Program-made: the position numbers and the translations under genes
Shown: piece by piece, positions 45,494 through 56,597 of the stretch
Layout of the letters: every line of letters starts with the position of its first letter
How positions within the stretch are numbered: position 1 is the stretch's first letter
The notes under the pieces: generated by a model
The model's database searches: none
Told to the model about the DNA's origin: nothing
What the model saw: the letters and a program-made list of their open reading frames with translations, nothing else
From: Posidonia oceanica
Lineage: Eukaryota; Streptophyta; Magnoliopsida; Alismatales; Posidoniaceae
Direction of reading: 5' to 3'
Length of the DNA: 64,000 bases
Assembly (NCBI GenBank): GCA_037176725.1
Contig: JAZBRS010000050.1
Location: 18,680,001-18,744,000 of the forward strand

Positions 45494-47659
45494 TGTAATG
45501 TCCTGATTTTCCATTATATAATTTGAGTTAATTATTTTGAAAAATCATTTCCCTGTTGTTGTTGCTGTTGTTTGTGGTGTGTTGGTGTTTGTGTGTTTCT
45601 GGTGGTTTTGTTTCCGACTCCTCGGTGTTGTTTGGTGAGGTCGTGGAGAAGTAAGGGCTTGGCTGAAGAAAGTTAGGGGCTTGATTGTGGTTTGTGGAGA
45701 GAAAGGGAGAGAGATGCAATTTTCTCTTTTTCTTCCCCACATGCCTTCTTTCTTCCCCTCTTTCTTCTCCCCTTCTTCTTCTCTTCTTCTCGTTTTCTTC
45801 TCCACCCGCTGTCGACTGCAACCCTAGGCGATCACCGGCGGTTGGAGGAGGTGTGGCCGGTGCTGGAGGAGCGCGGAGGCAAGCCAGTGTGAGGAGGGTG
45901 GTGCTCGTCGACCGGAGGAGGCGGGGTTGTTCGTCGGCCGACCGGAGTGGAGGTTGGGGTTCACCGGTGTTGGTGCGTGTTTCCCCCTCGAATTCTTTCC
46001 AATTTCCTGCCTAAATGCTTCGAATGCATGTAATCTAGCTATGCCATGAATATTGTAGGATTTTATTTGGTTTTGAATGGAATGTGGATTGAATGGAAAT
46101 AGGTTTTATTTGACCTCTTGAGCTTTATGATTTTATATCTTGATGCATGATGCACGGATTGGTTTGATTTTTGTGCTCATGTGTAGAGCACTCGTGATGC
46201 TTTGATTCTAGTATTTACTCGTGATTTATGGGTTTTTGTGGTGAGATCGGTTGAGGTTCCCATCTCGAGCGATTTGTTTTGGATTCTGTTTTGGTTTTCT
46301 GAAATCTCCCAGATCGGTACGCCCGTTTTGATCGGTATGGCATTTTCTGTAGAAATCGGTACAACCGGCCAATTTTGGTGTCCCGTTTTGCCGTCAGTTT
46401 AGGCCAGGATCTGATTTCGGTCTGCCGAAATCGATCGGTCTGCCAATTTTTGCGTGGATCGGTTCGACCGGTGGATTTGGTTCTACCAAATCAGGGATTT
46501 TTGGTCGACCGGTGGCATTTTTGGTGTGCCGTTTTTGGTCTGAACCTAGACTCGGTACCCAGAACGGTTCACCGGTTGATTTGGTTCTCCCAAACTAGGG
46601 ATTTTCGATCGACCAGTGGATTTTTCGGTGTGCCGTTTCAAGGGTAAAATGGTTTCTCAAGAAGAAAGATTTGGGTTTTCGATGTATTTGGTTTTATTAT
46701 GATTTGATATGGTTTTGTGGATTATGAGGAATGATTTTGAAAGGATTTCCAAATGATTTTGGGAAAAAGAAATGCATGTTTGTGAAAAGAGTTTGGAAAT
46801 GGTTTCCGTGGTTTTGATGGACCAAGAGACCGAAGCTTCTGACTGGTAACTAGGGGTGTTTGAATACACTCTATGGTTCGAGAGTCAGGTAGCCTAGGGT
46901 GAGGTTAGCGGTACAGTAGGCCCCGTTGAAACAGACGGTCTACCCTCTGTGCCGGTGCTGGCTGGGGCTGGGGTTGGAGTCTCCAAACGCTCGGGCACCA
47001 AAGGGGCATCACAGTGCATAACCCCGTGTTGATATGATGTTGATCATGGAAATGATCATGTTATAAATTGAGGGTTGAGTTCCTAGGGCGAATTGTTCTC
47101 CCACACGGGGTAGTCTTCCGCGGCATTGCAGCCAAGAGATGCATGTGTCATCTGCAACTGCTTGTGGTTGGTGTCGTTCACCTGTGGCCAGGGTGTTCGA
47201 TTAGATTTGGAGTCGATGTGTGTGTGAGTGTGGATTTGAGATGAATTGAGATGTTTTGTGAACGCATATGTTTTAGAAAATGTGGATAGCTTTATAAAAA
47301 GCATGTGGTTTTATAGAAATGAATGTTATGTTTTTAAATAGCATAGATTGCTGTAACTTGTGATGTTTATTACTTCAGTAAATGTTTCTGCTGCTATTTG
47401 CTGTGGTTTTGGGTGGCACGTACTGGGTGACTTAGATGTCACTCACGCGTGTTTTGTGTTTTGGTTTTCAGGTGCAGGGTCGAGGTACAATCCAGCCTGG
47501 TGCTTGTTTAGGAGCCATGTAGCCGCACACTGGGGATCTTGGGAGTATTTTAATAGTTTTGTAGAAGTTTTAAATTTATTTTCAAATGTAATTAATTGTT
47601 TATTCTTTTAAATATCATTTGGGTAGTTGATGCTATTTTGGTCACGCCGGAGCGTGACA
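45494..47659 (+). repeat. 3' LTR of the Tekay element
   Basis: TGTAATGTC...GCGTGACA, colinear with 38616-40772. It keeps the terminal CA. A short deletion near 45850 (relative to 38970-38985) distinguishes the two copies. Confidence 0.95.
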
Positions 47660-47664
47660 ATAAC

Positions 47665-48140
47665 TGTCAAAAATAACTGCAATAGGCGGTTAAAGGAGCC
47701 CACGACAGTTAGTCGCCTGCTACAATGACATCTAGGTTAGCCGCCTGTTCAAAGGACGTCTATCCATGTCGCCTTCCCAACTGGCAACTAGCAAGCTCAG
47801 TTCACTCCTAGCTCTAGCTTTTAGGTTCTATCCAGAGAAAACATGATAAAAGGCCGAGAAACTTCAGATAGTCTATGAAATCATGAAGACATCTTCTCTA
47901 ACTCAAATCTGCCACGAATCTGAGTAAAAATAAAGGACACTCGAGGTACTCGGACTTGTTGTGAGTCTGAGTACGTCAGCTCTGCGACAGCCAACAACCT
48001 GAGTCAAGTAGGTTCAAGCGACGAAGAAATTACGAAAGATCTGGGAAATGTGTTATCATCACTTTAGACATGTGATTTGGGACACCTCAAGGTCCCTATC
48101 TTAAAATAACTCTCAGAAATGTGAAAATGGGATATCTACA
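47665..48140 (-). repeat. 3' LTR of the minus-strand Tat, proximal part (LTR start)
   Basis: On the minus strand the LTR begins TGTAGATATCCCATTTTCAC at 48140, a relative of the outer Tat start TGTTGACACCCCATTTTGAC. It continues into the tandem U3 units in which the Tekay element sits. Confidence 0.7.
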
Positions 48141-48155
48141 GATGCCCCTCCTTGG
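48141..48155 (-). other. Polypurine tract of the minus-strand Tat
   Basis: The minus strand reads CCAAGGAGGGGCATC right before the LTR; the outer Tat has CAAGGAGGGGCATC in the same place (62939-62952). Confidence 0.85.
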
Positions 48156-49137
48156 AGTTGATCTTGGAACAAGATCGGGTCCAAGGCAAGAACAATGTCC
48201 TATTGAGCATTTCCTGAAACGGAAAGCTCCATCTCAAGTCGATTTCAGAACTATGTGTCGTAGCCGATGTCAAGACCAGGTCAACCATGTAGAGGTGCTC
48301 CAACGGGGCAAGAACTAAGGAAGAAATCGCAGGATGTTATTCTAACATGATCGAAAGGAGTGTGACATCTTGTTTGAGACTACACTCATATTGGAATTGA
48401 TAAAACGATAGGTAGGAACTACGTTGACTCTAGGAGAATCACATGTCCTAAGGGTTTCTAACACTCTTGAAGATCAATGCTCCGTCTGTGCTCCACTTCT
48501 AATGATATGAGAAAATACATGGATGCATGATTCAAACATACGATGATAATGCAAAGTCAACACGCAATGCAATGAATGGTCCATATGCTAGGTTAGGCCG
48601 GCGGGGTACGGTTGGTCCCAAACCATATGGACATATGCAAAATGAATGAATGCAATTCGTTGTGGTCAAGTGTTTTCCGTCCTCAAGTGTGACCAGCACT
48701 CTCCGGAAAGGACCATCGTCCCACAACTTGATTTGGCAAGTAAAGAGGCTCTATGCAAAGAGAACCGGGTGAGGGAGTGAATCCTTCACTTGTCAATCCG
48801 ATGTGTCGTCTGGTGTTCACAGTGGTTGCATCGGTGGGCGCTGTGTGAGCTTAAGACAGGAGCTCATTCTTCAGCTTTAGTTCGGAGTATGCAGGTGGTA
48901 GCATCATTCTTAGTGAAAGGGATGTTGTGTTGTAACAGATGGTCTGTTCTGATGTTTTAGTCGCCTCCTCTTTAGGCACCCGGTCTAGTCGCCGGCTTTT
49001 GGGGCGATGCGCGATCTCCTAGCTTATTTATTTCAGCAACCGTTTTAACCTTGGATTCTCTTGATAGGGGGAAATAAAAGACTGCCGTCCTTGCCTTTCA
49101 GAGTGTATTCTGCACAAGTAAACCCCCTCTCTTGATC
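48156..49137. other. Untranslated stretch between polypurine tract and PMD gene 1
   Basis: No supported frame on either strand. It must hold the promoter of the plus-strand PMD gene; AAATAAAAG at about 49069, 70 bases ahead of the ATG, is a possible TATA-like element. Confidence 0.4.
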
Positions 49138-50504
49138 ATGAAGCTTCCTTCCTTCTCTTCTTCAACCTTCCAAGTGAAGAGGGTGGTTGATATCCCCAAC
49201 CATTTGATGAAAGCCATTCGGGATGATCAGATATGTTCTCTTCTTTTCCCCTTTGTCTTTGCATGCCTTATTTGTGGTTTTGCTTCTGAATGTTGCTTGT
49301 TTAGGCAGTAGTAAACCTCACGGGATGCCCAAACTTTCACAACTCTTTTCGATATACTCTGCCTTGGGTGTCTGGCTTGATCAACCGAGTAGAGGATAAC
49401 AAGCATCTCTTCGGATCCAGTGGTTTTGAGAAGCTACTTGCTTTGATTCACACGCCCTTGCCTTGGCCATTGTTGCATGCTTTGATGGCTTTCTGGAATG
49501 GCTCTTCCAACACTTTCAACCTTCCTTGTGGGGAGACTCTGATTACATGTGAGGAGGTATCTTCTTCGCTTGGATTGGCAGTGGAATCTACTGAAGCGGT
49601 AGATGATCGCTTCGCTATTTCTGTTGAGACAGTGGGCTCCAAGAAGATAGGCCGGTATTTAACGAAAGATCAAGATGCCAGCAAGGCTTTGATGCAGTCG
49701 GGGAGGCTCTTTCTTCGAGGTTTGTGGGAGATTCTTAGCACCTGGCAGCTCACTGAGCCTAAACTGAGGACCTATCTGTTCATAGCCGTTGGCGGGCTTG
49801 CATTGTTTGCTGATGCAGATTTTACACCAGATCATCACCATGTGGATCTTCTGATGTTGGTGGTTGTTCATCCAGACTTGTGCTTGGCTCCTGCTGTACT
49901 GGCGTACACCATGGAGGGGCTCACCAATGCTTCTTGTTCAGGGAAGTTCTTCAGCTCTCCACTGCTATTGCATAGGTGGTTCATGTCTCACTGCTGCTGC
50001 TACACAGATTTTGCCGGCCTGAGCTTCTATGACTGCATCTTCCGCCTTGGTTGCTTGTCACTGTAGGATTTTGATTTTGTTCCGAAGCTGCCTGGGGTTC
50101 ATAAGGCGCGGGTGATGAGCACAGTTCACAGTGGCCTTCAGCTTGTCCTAGTGGGTGCCACATCGTTCATGCTGTATCCCATCCATCGCTGTCCACGTCT
50201 GTTGAATCAGGAGCTTATTGTTCAGGCTGATGCAGTTCTGACCCCTCTGATCCGTACTCGCAAGGAAGATGGTGATCGAGATGAGAGGATGGTCCTAGAG
50301 TACATAGCACGCTGGGTTCACATTGGCAAGCGAGTGTCTCTGAGTACGCCTCGGCTTTCTGCAACTTCTCGGGAGTCCTAGGAGTCGAAGTACGTGAAGT
50401 GGTATGCACGGCGTTGCCCCACTCCTCAGAAATATACTGATGACAAGCTGGAGTTCCTGAAGATGCTTGGCCTCGGCTGCTCGAGCATGGCAAAGCATGG
50501 CTGA
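49138..50504 (+). pseudogene. PMD-like gene 1, antisense to the Tat pol
   Basis: Exon 1 (49138-49230, MKLPSFSSSTFQVKRVVDIP) and exon 2 (49305-50504) are in phase and would give about 430 residues. Exon 2 has FRYTLPWVSGLINRV, HALMAFWNGSSNTFNLPCGE and TLITCEEVSSSLGLAV. The pattern 'W...TFxLPxGExxITxxDVxxxLGLxV' is the core of the plant mobile domain. The C-terminal part has KYVKWYARRCPTPQKY. Defects: TAG at 50064 and 50379, and the intron donor reads ATATGT (49231) where GTATGT would be expected. PMD proteins of the MAIN/MAIL1 group act in the nucleus; those related to transposons are poorly understood. Confidence 0.6.
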
Positions 50505-51095
50505 TTTTATTTTAGGATGTGATGATTATGTTATTAGTTAATGAAGATATTATGTTTTCATGTTATTTTAAGTTAAGTTGAGTTAGGTGTGTTTACCGTT
50601 TTGTTTGGTTGTTCATTAATGTCTATGTGTAAGTTTGTTTTAAGATGAATTTAGAGATTAGAGGGAAAAAAGAGCTCTGTCCATATCGGTCACCGACACA
50701 GTCGGCGTTCGCAATAGCCGCCCTCTCCTGGGGCGTCTAAAAGTCATGCCCACCAGCGTTCAAAGCAGAGCGGGAAAGTTGGCGCCAGGCGAAGTCAGAA
50801 GCTTGTCGCCGCAATTTTAGGCGACAAATGCTGACATGTTCTCTACTAGGGCAGTTCAAACTGAGGCGGGAAGTTGGCTTCCTGGGGAAGCCAAAGGCTG
50901 AGTCAGCTTTATTTGAGGCGTCTAGAAAGGGCGCCATTGGATTTGGCGACCAGGGCGCAAGTTCAGTAACAAAACTGGACCGTTCCCCCCTCTTTTCCAG
51001 ACCTCCGCTTTCTTCTTTTCCCTTCTCCGGCGTCTGCACGCGTTCCTCCGCCAGTGCAGTGGTCTCCAGTGCGGTGCAGCCTCTGGTGTGGTGCG
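50505..51095. other. Spacer between the two PMD genes
   Basis: Non-coding; AT-rich to 50680, then GC-rich with TGGCGCC/GGCGAC-type words to 50950. The promoter and 5' UTR of PMD gene 2 must lie here or just upstream. No clear TATA box. Confidence 0.4.
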
Positions 51096-54000
51096 ATGTC
51101 CTCCGGTGTCGTGTCTTCCTTCTTCCTCCCGATGGCGAGCGGCGGAGCGAGTGGTGGTGCGAGTGGTGGCGATGGCCAGTTCGACGGTGGGGCTCGACGT
51201 CGGAGGTAACCTCCTCCTCTTCCTCCCTGCTTGCTCTCTTGCTCTTGTGTGGTGTGGCCGGCAACGTTGGGCGGCGGTGGATGGTCGGAGAGGGTAGACA
51301 GCCAACGGACAGTGATTGGGAGATAAATGAAAAAAAATTATTAAATGCCAAATTTTCAGAGGGATGTTGATTTGAATTAATTTTACTGTGAATGAATGCT
51401 GAATAAATCTTTGTAGTGGTGATTTCTTTGGTGAATAAATTCAGTTTTATATGCAAATGTGGTTTGAATGTGGAATTTTTCTGAATTTTTAGATGAATTG
51501 AATGAAAATCAGTAGTGGAATTGAATGGATGGAAGAATTATTATTTTTCTGAATCTTTCTTGCAGGAAACGAATTTTTTATTGTTGAAAATTAAGGGGAG
51601 GTTATGTCAAGTTTTTCCTAGGAATTTAAGAGATTTTATGGGATAATGCACATTTATTAATATTTGGATTAATTTAGATTGTTAATGGATTAATTCGGAA
51701 TAAAGGAATTAATGGTATTTTTGTTACTTAAATGGATAAGTAAAAGGTTTGTAAAACTTTGAGATAATTTAAGTTGGATTAGAGTTGGAAATTTAGATTT
51801 TTGAATTTTTGAAGATTGGATTTTAAAGATTGAATTTTAAGGATAGATTTTTAAAGATAGATTTTTAAAGATAGACTTTTAAAGATAGACTTTTAAAGTC
51901 AAACTTTTATAGTTGGGTTTTGAATTTTTGAAGTTGAAGTTAATTTTTCAAAATTTAGATTTTTAGGTTTGGATTCTTGGATAAGCTTTTGGAGTTGGGT
52001 TTTTAAATTAAGCCTTTAAGTTGAAGTTTTAAAGTTGGGCTTTTAGACTTGATGATTTTATGGATTTTTGTTGAATTTTTAAAGTTAATGATTTGTTAAT
52101 GGATTTATTCAGAATAAAAGGAAGATAAATTTTCTTTGTGAGTATTTATTGGATAATTAAGAAAGGGTTTATATGTTTCGTTAATTAATCAAAGAGTTAG
52201 CATTAAGGTGACTTTTAATGGTTGATGTGTTTGATTAATGTTTTTAAAGTGATTAATTAATGTTTGAAAAGATTAATTAATGTTTGTAATGATTAAGGTT
52301 TGAAATGGTTAATTAATGTTCAAGATGGTTAATGTTTTGAGATGATTTAATGTTTTGAGATGATTTAATGTTTTGGAATGATCAAAGACCAATTAACGTT
52401 TAAGTTAGCACGGACTGACCAAACTCTACCCGTGCCGTTGTTCCAGGGTCTCTGATGAGGAGGTTGAGACGGGGAGGGACGAGGCCGGTCCTTCTACTGC
52501 AAGGGCGAGCTCCTCTCGTCCTCGCAAGCTTCGGACGAGGCATCCACGTGCACCGTCTCCTGTCCGGTCTGAGGCAAGCAGCAGTGACGAGGGCGACCTT
52601 GGTTCAGGTGCAGTCCCTCCACCTCCTAGGAGAGCCCGTACAGCAACGGAGCTCGTAGAGCTAGGCCAGGTGATTATTTCATGTTTTTTTGGCTTTTATT
52701 AAGTTACTTTACTTGATTTTTTATGAAGTCATTAATGTTTTCAATGTTATCTTTCATGTCAGATGCCATTGCCTAGCCGGGCGCGCTCCAGCTGGGAGGA
52801 CTTGCACGAGACGTACACCCGCCTCCTGGAGTTTCAGCAGGCGAGGCTTGCGAGGATGGGCTTCAGCCATTTTTTGGAGATAGTGCCTTTCGAGATCCAC
52901 CTTGGACTCTTGGTCTCCTTTGCAGAGCGGTTCAACAGCAGTTCTGGCAGCTTCATCCTTCATGTGGGTGAGATGATGATCACCTTGGAGGATGTAGTCC
53001 AGTTGGTGGGCCTGAGGGTTGATGGAGAGCTCGTGGTGGCGGTTTGGCAGCCCTGCTATGGCGACGAGCTAGAGGCCTGCTACGGTGTGCGACCTCCCCG
53101 TTCTGGCCTTCGCCATACACGTGTCAATGTGAAGTGGCTGAAGGATCGGCTCAACGCTCTCTTGTTAGTTGACGTGGTGACTCCAGATGTGGCGAACCAG
53201 CAGCTCCAGGTCTTCTTGTCCATCCTATTCCACAGACTTTTCTTTGGCACGTCTTCACAAATGCTTCACGCCAGCTCCATTCCTCTTCTTTTGGATGTAG
53301 AGAGGATTGGTACTTACTCTTGGGGCTCAGTCGTGCTCGTCTACTTGATCTCTCGGCTAGAGGCCTTTGCTGTGGGCCAGACCCACTCTCTTTCGGGTTG
53401 TCTGCCCCTTTTCCAGGTTTGTGCTTTATTTATTTGCCTATCTTTTGTTTAGTTGCCTGCTTCTGACTTGAAACTGTTCCCCTTTTTTGTGACAGACATG
53501 GATCTTCGAGCATTTTGTGTACCTTCAACCCGGAGTTCCAGGAGATGGCCCCGTCGAGTTTCCTCGAGCTCAACGGTGGAGTGACATGCAGCTGGCTCCA
53601 GAGCGGCTTCGCCCTATTAGGCATCTGGGCCGTTTCTTGTTAGAGATCCTCCCAGAGGAGTGGGTAAGTTTCAATGTTTAGTCCCTTCTTTCCCTACACA
53701 GTTTGTTGGCTTCTGACTGGGTTGCGCTCGCAGGTTGTCTGGAGACCCTACTCTGAGGACGAGCACACCGCTGAGGAGCCCGTGGTGTGCAGTTCCCACC
53801 TGTTTTTTCGAGAGTGCTGGCTCTTTAGCCTCTTCCGGTGCTAGTAGAGCCAGGTGGGCCGTGTCCTGAGATAGTATGGCCTTCGACAGGTCATCCCAGC
53901 GTTCAGTCCTGCAAATCGCTCTCTAGGATCCTCTAGGGGAGCTCAATCTGATGCTCCTCAGCGGTTCGCGGATCAGCTCGAGAACTGGCGCTCAGGTGGC

Positions 54001-55283
54001 ACGGCTCCTCTTTCTGATGATTCGGCAGAGACGGAGGCGGTGTGGAGGACCTGGTTTGACACTACGTTTGGTCATCTGATTGTCTTCCACCGTGCTGTCT
54101 TTTACAGTCGCTCCAACATACCGATGGACGTTGGTCCTGGTGCGAGTGTCAGTGACCTCCAACGGGAGTTGGCGACTACCAACGGTCACATTCAGGAGCT
54201 GGTAAGCAATTTCTTTTTGTGTTCTTTCACCTTACTGCTTATTTGCTTATGCATCTCTTTTGGTCGCACAGCTGGCTACTTCAGAGGGTATGACTGAGGC
54301 GTTCAGGACTCAGCAGCAGCAGCACTCTTCAAGGGTTGAGGAGATAGTGCGGGAGAGGGACGAGCTGTTGTCCCGTCTGCACAAGTTTCGAGCACGGGTG
54401 AGCCTCGTTTTTTTCCTTTCAGTTGTTTGTGCCTGTTCCTGCTGTTTAACTGTCGTTTTTTTGCTTTGATATAGGCCGAGGGTGCCTCGACAAGTGCAGA
54501 GCCTCCCCCTGCTGCTACCACAGGTCCAGCTGCTTCCTGTGCTGAGGGCATACTTGCTGAGGAGGTCCGGGCTCGTGATTCAGAGGTACTACCACACTTT
54601 TCGTACTTTAAATACCTGTAAATACCTGTCCTCTAACTTATATAGTTTCATTGTACAGATTCAGGCGATGATAGATCTAATCCACACACCTCCAGCCACC
54701 GGTCCCACTCAGAGCCAACTAGACGACGCCTTGGGGCATGCCGAGGAGCTACAGGGGCATCTCAGTCAGGTGGAGCGGGAGCGTGACAGCTGCATCCAGG
54801 AGTTAAAGGCTCGTGTTGCCGCATCTAAGAGGGAGACAGCCAAGGCACGTCTTGAGGCGGACTCCACAGGAAGGGTAACTCCTTTTCTACTTGAGCACAT
54901 TTGATTACTGCTAGCCTTCTTGCTTAATTATTCTAACTCTAGGACTGCTGTCTTCTTTACTGCAGCTGAGCGTTGGTCGTAGCCAGCGGATACAGGAGTT
55001 GGAGGCACAGTTGGTGCAGACTCAGGCGACAGTTGCGGTGGTTCTTCCTGACGCCGACATTCTTGGTCCGGTTGCTGCAACCCCGTCAATGTCAGCGCAC
55101 TCGAGAGTTCTGTCAACTGAGCAGATTGCGAGAGCACGGTCCTCCCCTCATCTTGGGCTGCTTCGTTCTCTACTGAGGGGGTCTCGAGAGAGGAGCCAGA
55201 GTGGGGCGACCTCTTCAGTTGCACAGCCTACGTCGAGGCCTCCAGATGGTGGATGTGAGGGTAGCGGCGAGTCTGGTCACTAA
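51096..55283 (+). pseudogene. PMD gene 2: nine-exon plant mobile domain gene with coiled-coil C-terminus, antisense to the Tat pol
   Basis: Exons 51096-51205, 52447-52669, 52763-53416, 53496-53663, 53734-54201, 54272-54397, 54475-54585, 54659-54874 and 54966-55283. All eight introns are GT-AG; exons 3-9 are multiples of three, total 798 codons. Residues 1-111 are Ser/Arg/Pro-rich. Exons 3-5 hold the mobile domain: WEDLHETYTRLLEFQQARL, FAERFNSSSGSFILHVGEMM, ITLEDVVQLVGLRVDGE, WLKDRLNALL, GLRQVIPAF. From the end of exon 5 to exon 8 heptad-like stretches (LQRELATTNGHIQEL, LDDALGHAEELQGHLSQVER) predict a coiled coil. TAG codons at 53842, 53845 and 53872 in exon 5 break it. It lies between integrase and the polypurine tract on the opposite strand, the place where additional ORFs of Tat elements are found. 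Confidence 0.75.
51206..52446 (+). repeat. AT-rich first intron of PMD gene 2 with short tandem repeats
   Basis: Units like TTTTTAAAGATAGA repeat at 51845-51900, looser 'ttttaaagttgggctttt' units follow to about 52090, and 'gattaattaatgttt' / 'gatgatttaatgtttt' units at 52250-52380. No coding. Confidence 0.6.
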
Positions 55284-56597
55284 GCTTGTTCTTTTTGGTT
55301 TTTAGTAGAATATGTCAATGTAAAGTGAAAGCATTTATATGATGAAATGTTTCTTTTGTTTACCTGCACACTATTGCATTTTTGTTAATAATCAAAAGAC
55401 ATACCTTTCTCGACAAAAGAATTGGCTAAGTTATTTTACTTTAAAGAAAGATATTGCAATGCATGTTGATGAATGTATGTTACTGGTTTGAAATTGGATG
55501 GAGGGAATTAATTTTTGGCCTTAGCTGAAGAGATGGAAAATCGAAGCCCAGTGGACGCCGATTGTGAGTCATCCGTGGATGCTCTAAAGATTGTTGCCTA
55601 AGCAATGTCTTTGTTAAGAGAACGCACTCAAGCCGTGAGACATGCTTGAGTAGGACGTTAACTCCGAATCTGGGTGGGTCGATTGTTGCATCATTAGTCA
55701 GATTAATTCTAGTTTTCCTATTTACTAAGTTCTCACTTGTAGGTAGGTTGGATGTTTTGGTTTCTTGGTTTTTTTTATTTTTTTGTCTTTTTCTAGGTTT
55801 TGTAATTTTTTGGTGTTTTTGCTTTTACAATCTTTTTGGGTTTTGTTGCTTTTCTTTTTTTTTGGATTTTTGATTTCTCTAATGGTGAAAGCTAAGTATC
55901 TACTCTAAGCGTTAGCCTTTGGGTCTGTTCTAGCCGTATGAGTGGGCCCTATATTCGTGGACATGTCCCTTGTGTCATGCTTGCACCTTTGGAGACTTCG
56001 GTCCGTCCATCAGTCCTTATTAGGGTTGTTCTTCCCTCAACCCTTTTAGTCCTTGACCACCCAGGGTTGCGTATTCCTTGCCTGTCAGTGGAATAGGACG
56101 GGGGAGGTTTAAGACATAGTAGGCTCTTGGTTTTGGCTTAGGTCTTGGATTCCACTTGCCTATTTTGGTCCTTAATGTGTCTTTCTAGGATTTATGCCTT
56201 ACGATTCACAGATTGCTTTGACAATCTTTGCTCTTTGGACAGCTCTTTGCTGACCTCTTTTAGTTGGACAGTTTCTTTTACTGTCTCTTTCCATTTGTTC
56301 CTGACTTGGACAGCTTCTTTGCTGCCTTCTTTCCTCTCTGTTTGGGCAGTTTTTGCTGCCATCTTTTTTGAACCTTTTCTAAGTTATTTGGCAAGCGGTT
56401 CGTACCATAAGCCTCCACTTCGAGCTTACCTTTCCCTTACCTCCCTGTGCAAGGTATATGTGGAGACAAGTTAGGGCATAGGTCCCCCTAGGTGTTCCTC
56501 TTCTTATTGGCTTTGGGAATCTTCCCCCTCTTTCAACTCGATGTTAAGACCTAAGTCTACCATTGATACAAGTTTGCTGGTCAATGGTAGTACTTTT
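55284..56597. repeat. Convergent 3' region between PMD gene 2 and integrase, with hairpin repeats
   Basis: Non-coding sequence where PMD gene 2 (plus) and pol (minus) would terminate. Four short inverted repeats lie at 56237-56255, 56267-56285, 56308-56327 and 56345-56360 (for example GACAGT-TTCTTTT-ACTGTC). T-rich runs occupy 55765-55870. No poly(A) signal can be assigned with confidence. Confidence 0.5.

Larger units (their letters stand above)
38616..47659 (+). mobile_element. Tekay/Del-type chromovirus (Ty3/gypsy), complete, inactivated
   Basis: 9044 bp, LTRs 38616-40772 and 45494-47659, exact duplication ATAAC (38611-38615 and 47660-47664). The LTRs are very similar; in the last 600 bases I see only a handful of differences, mostly transitions, so this is the youngest insertion in the nest. 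Order gag, protease, RT, RNase H, integrase, chromodomain-like end is that of Tekay elements. Stops and two frame breaks inactivate it. Confidence 0.95.

Noticed and set aside
49975..50066. Possible intron GTGGTT...CTGTAG in PMD gene 1 that would remove a stop
   Set aside because: Splicing there shifts the frame away from the clearly coding sequence downstream, so the TAG at 50064 is better read as a mutation.
50737..51456. 239-codon minus-strand open frame across the start of PMD gene 2
   Set aside because: Shadow of GC-rich exon 1 and upstream region; no motif, while the plus-strand exon has a matching splice structure.
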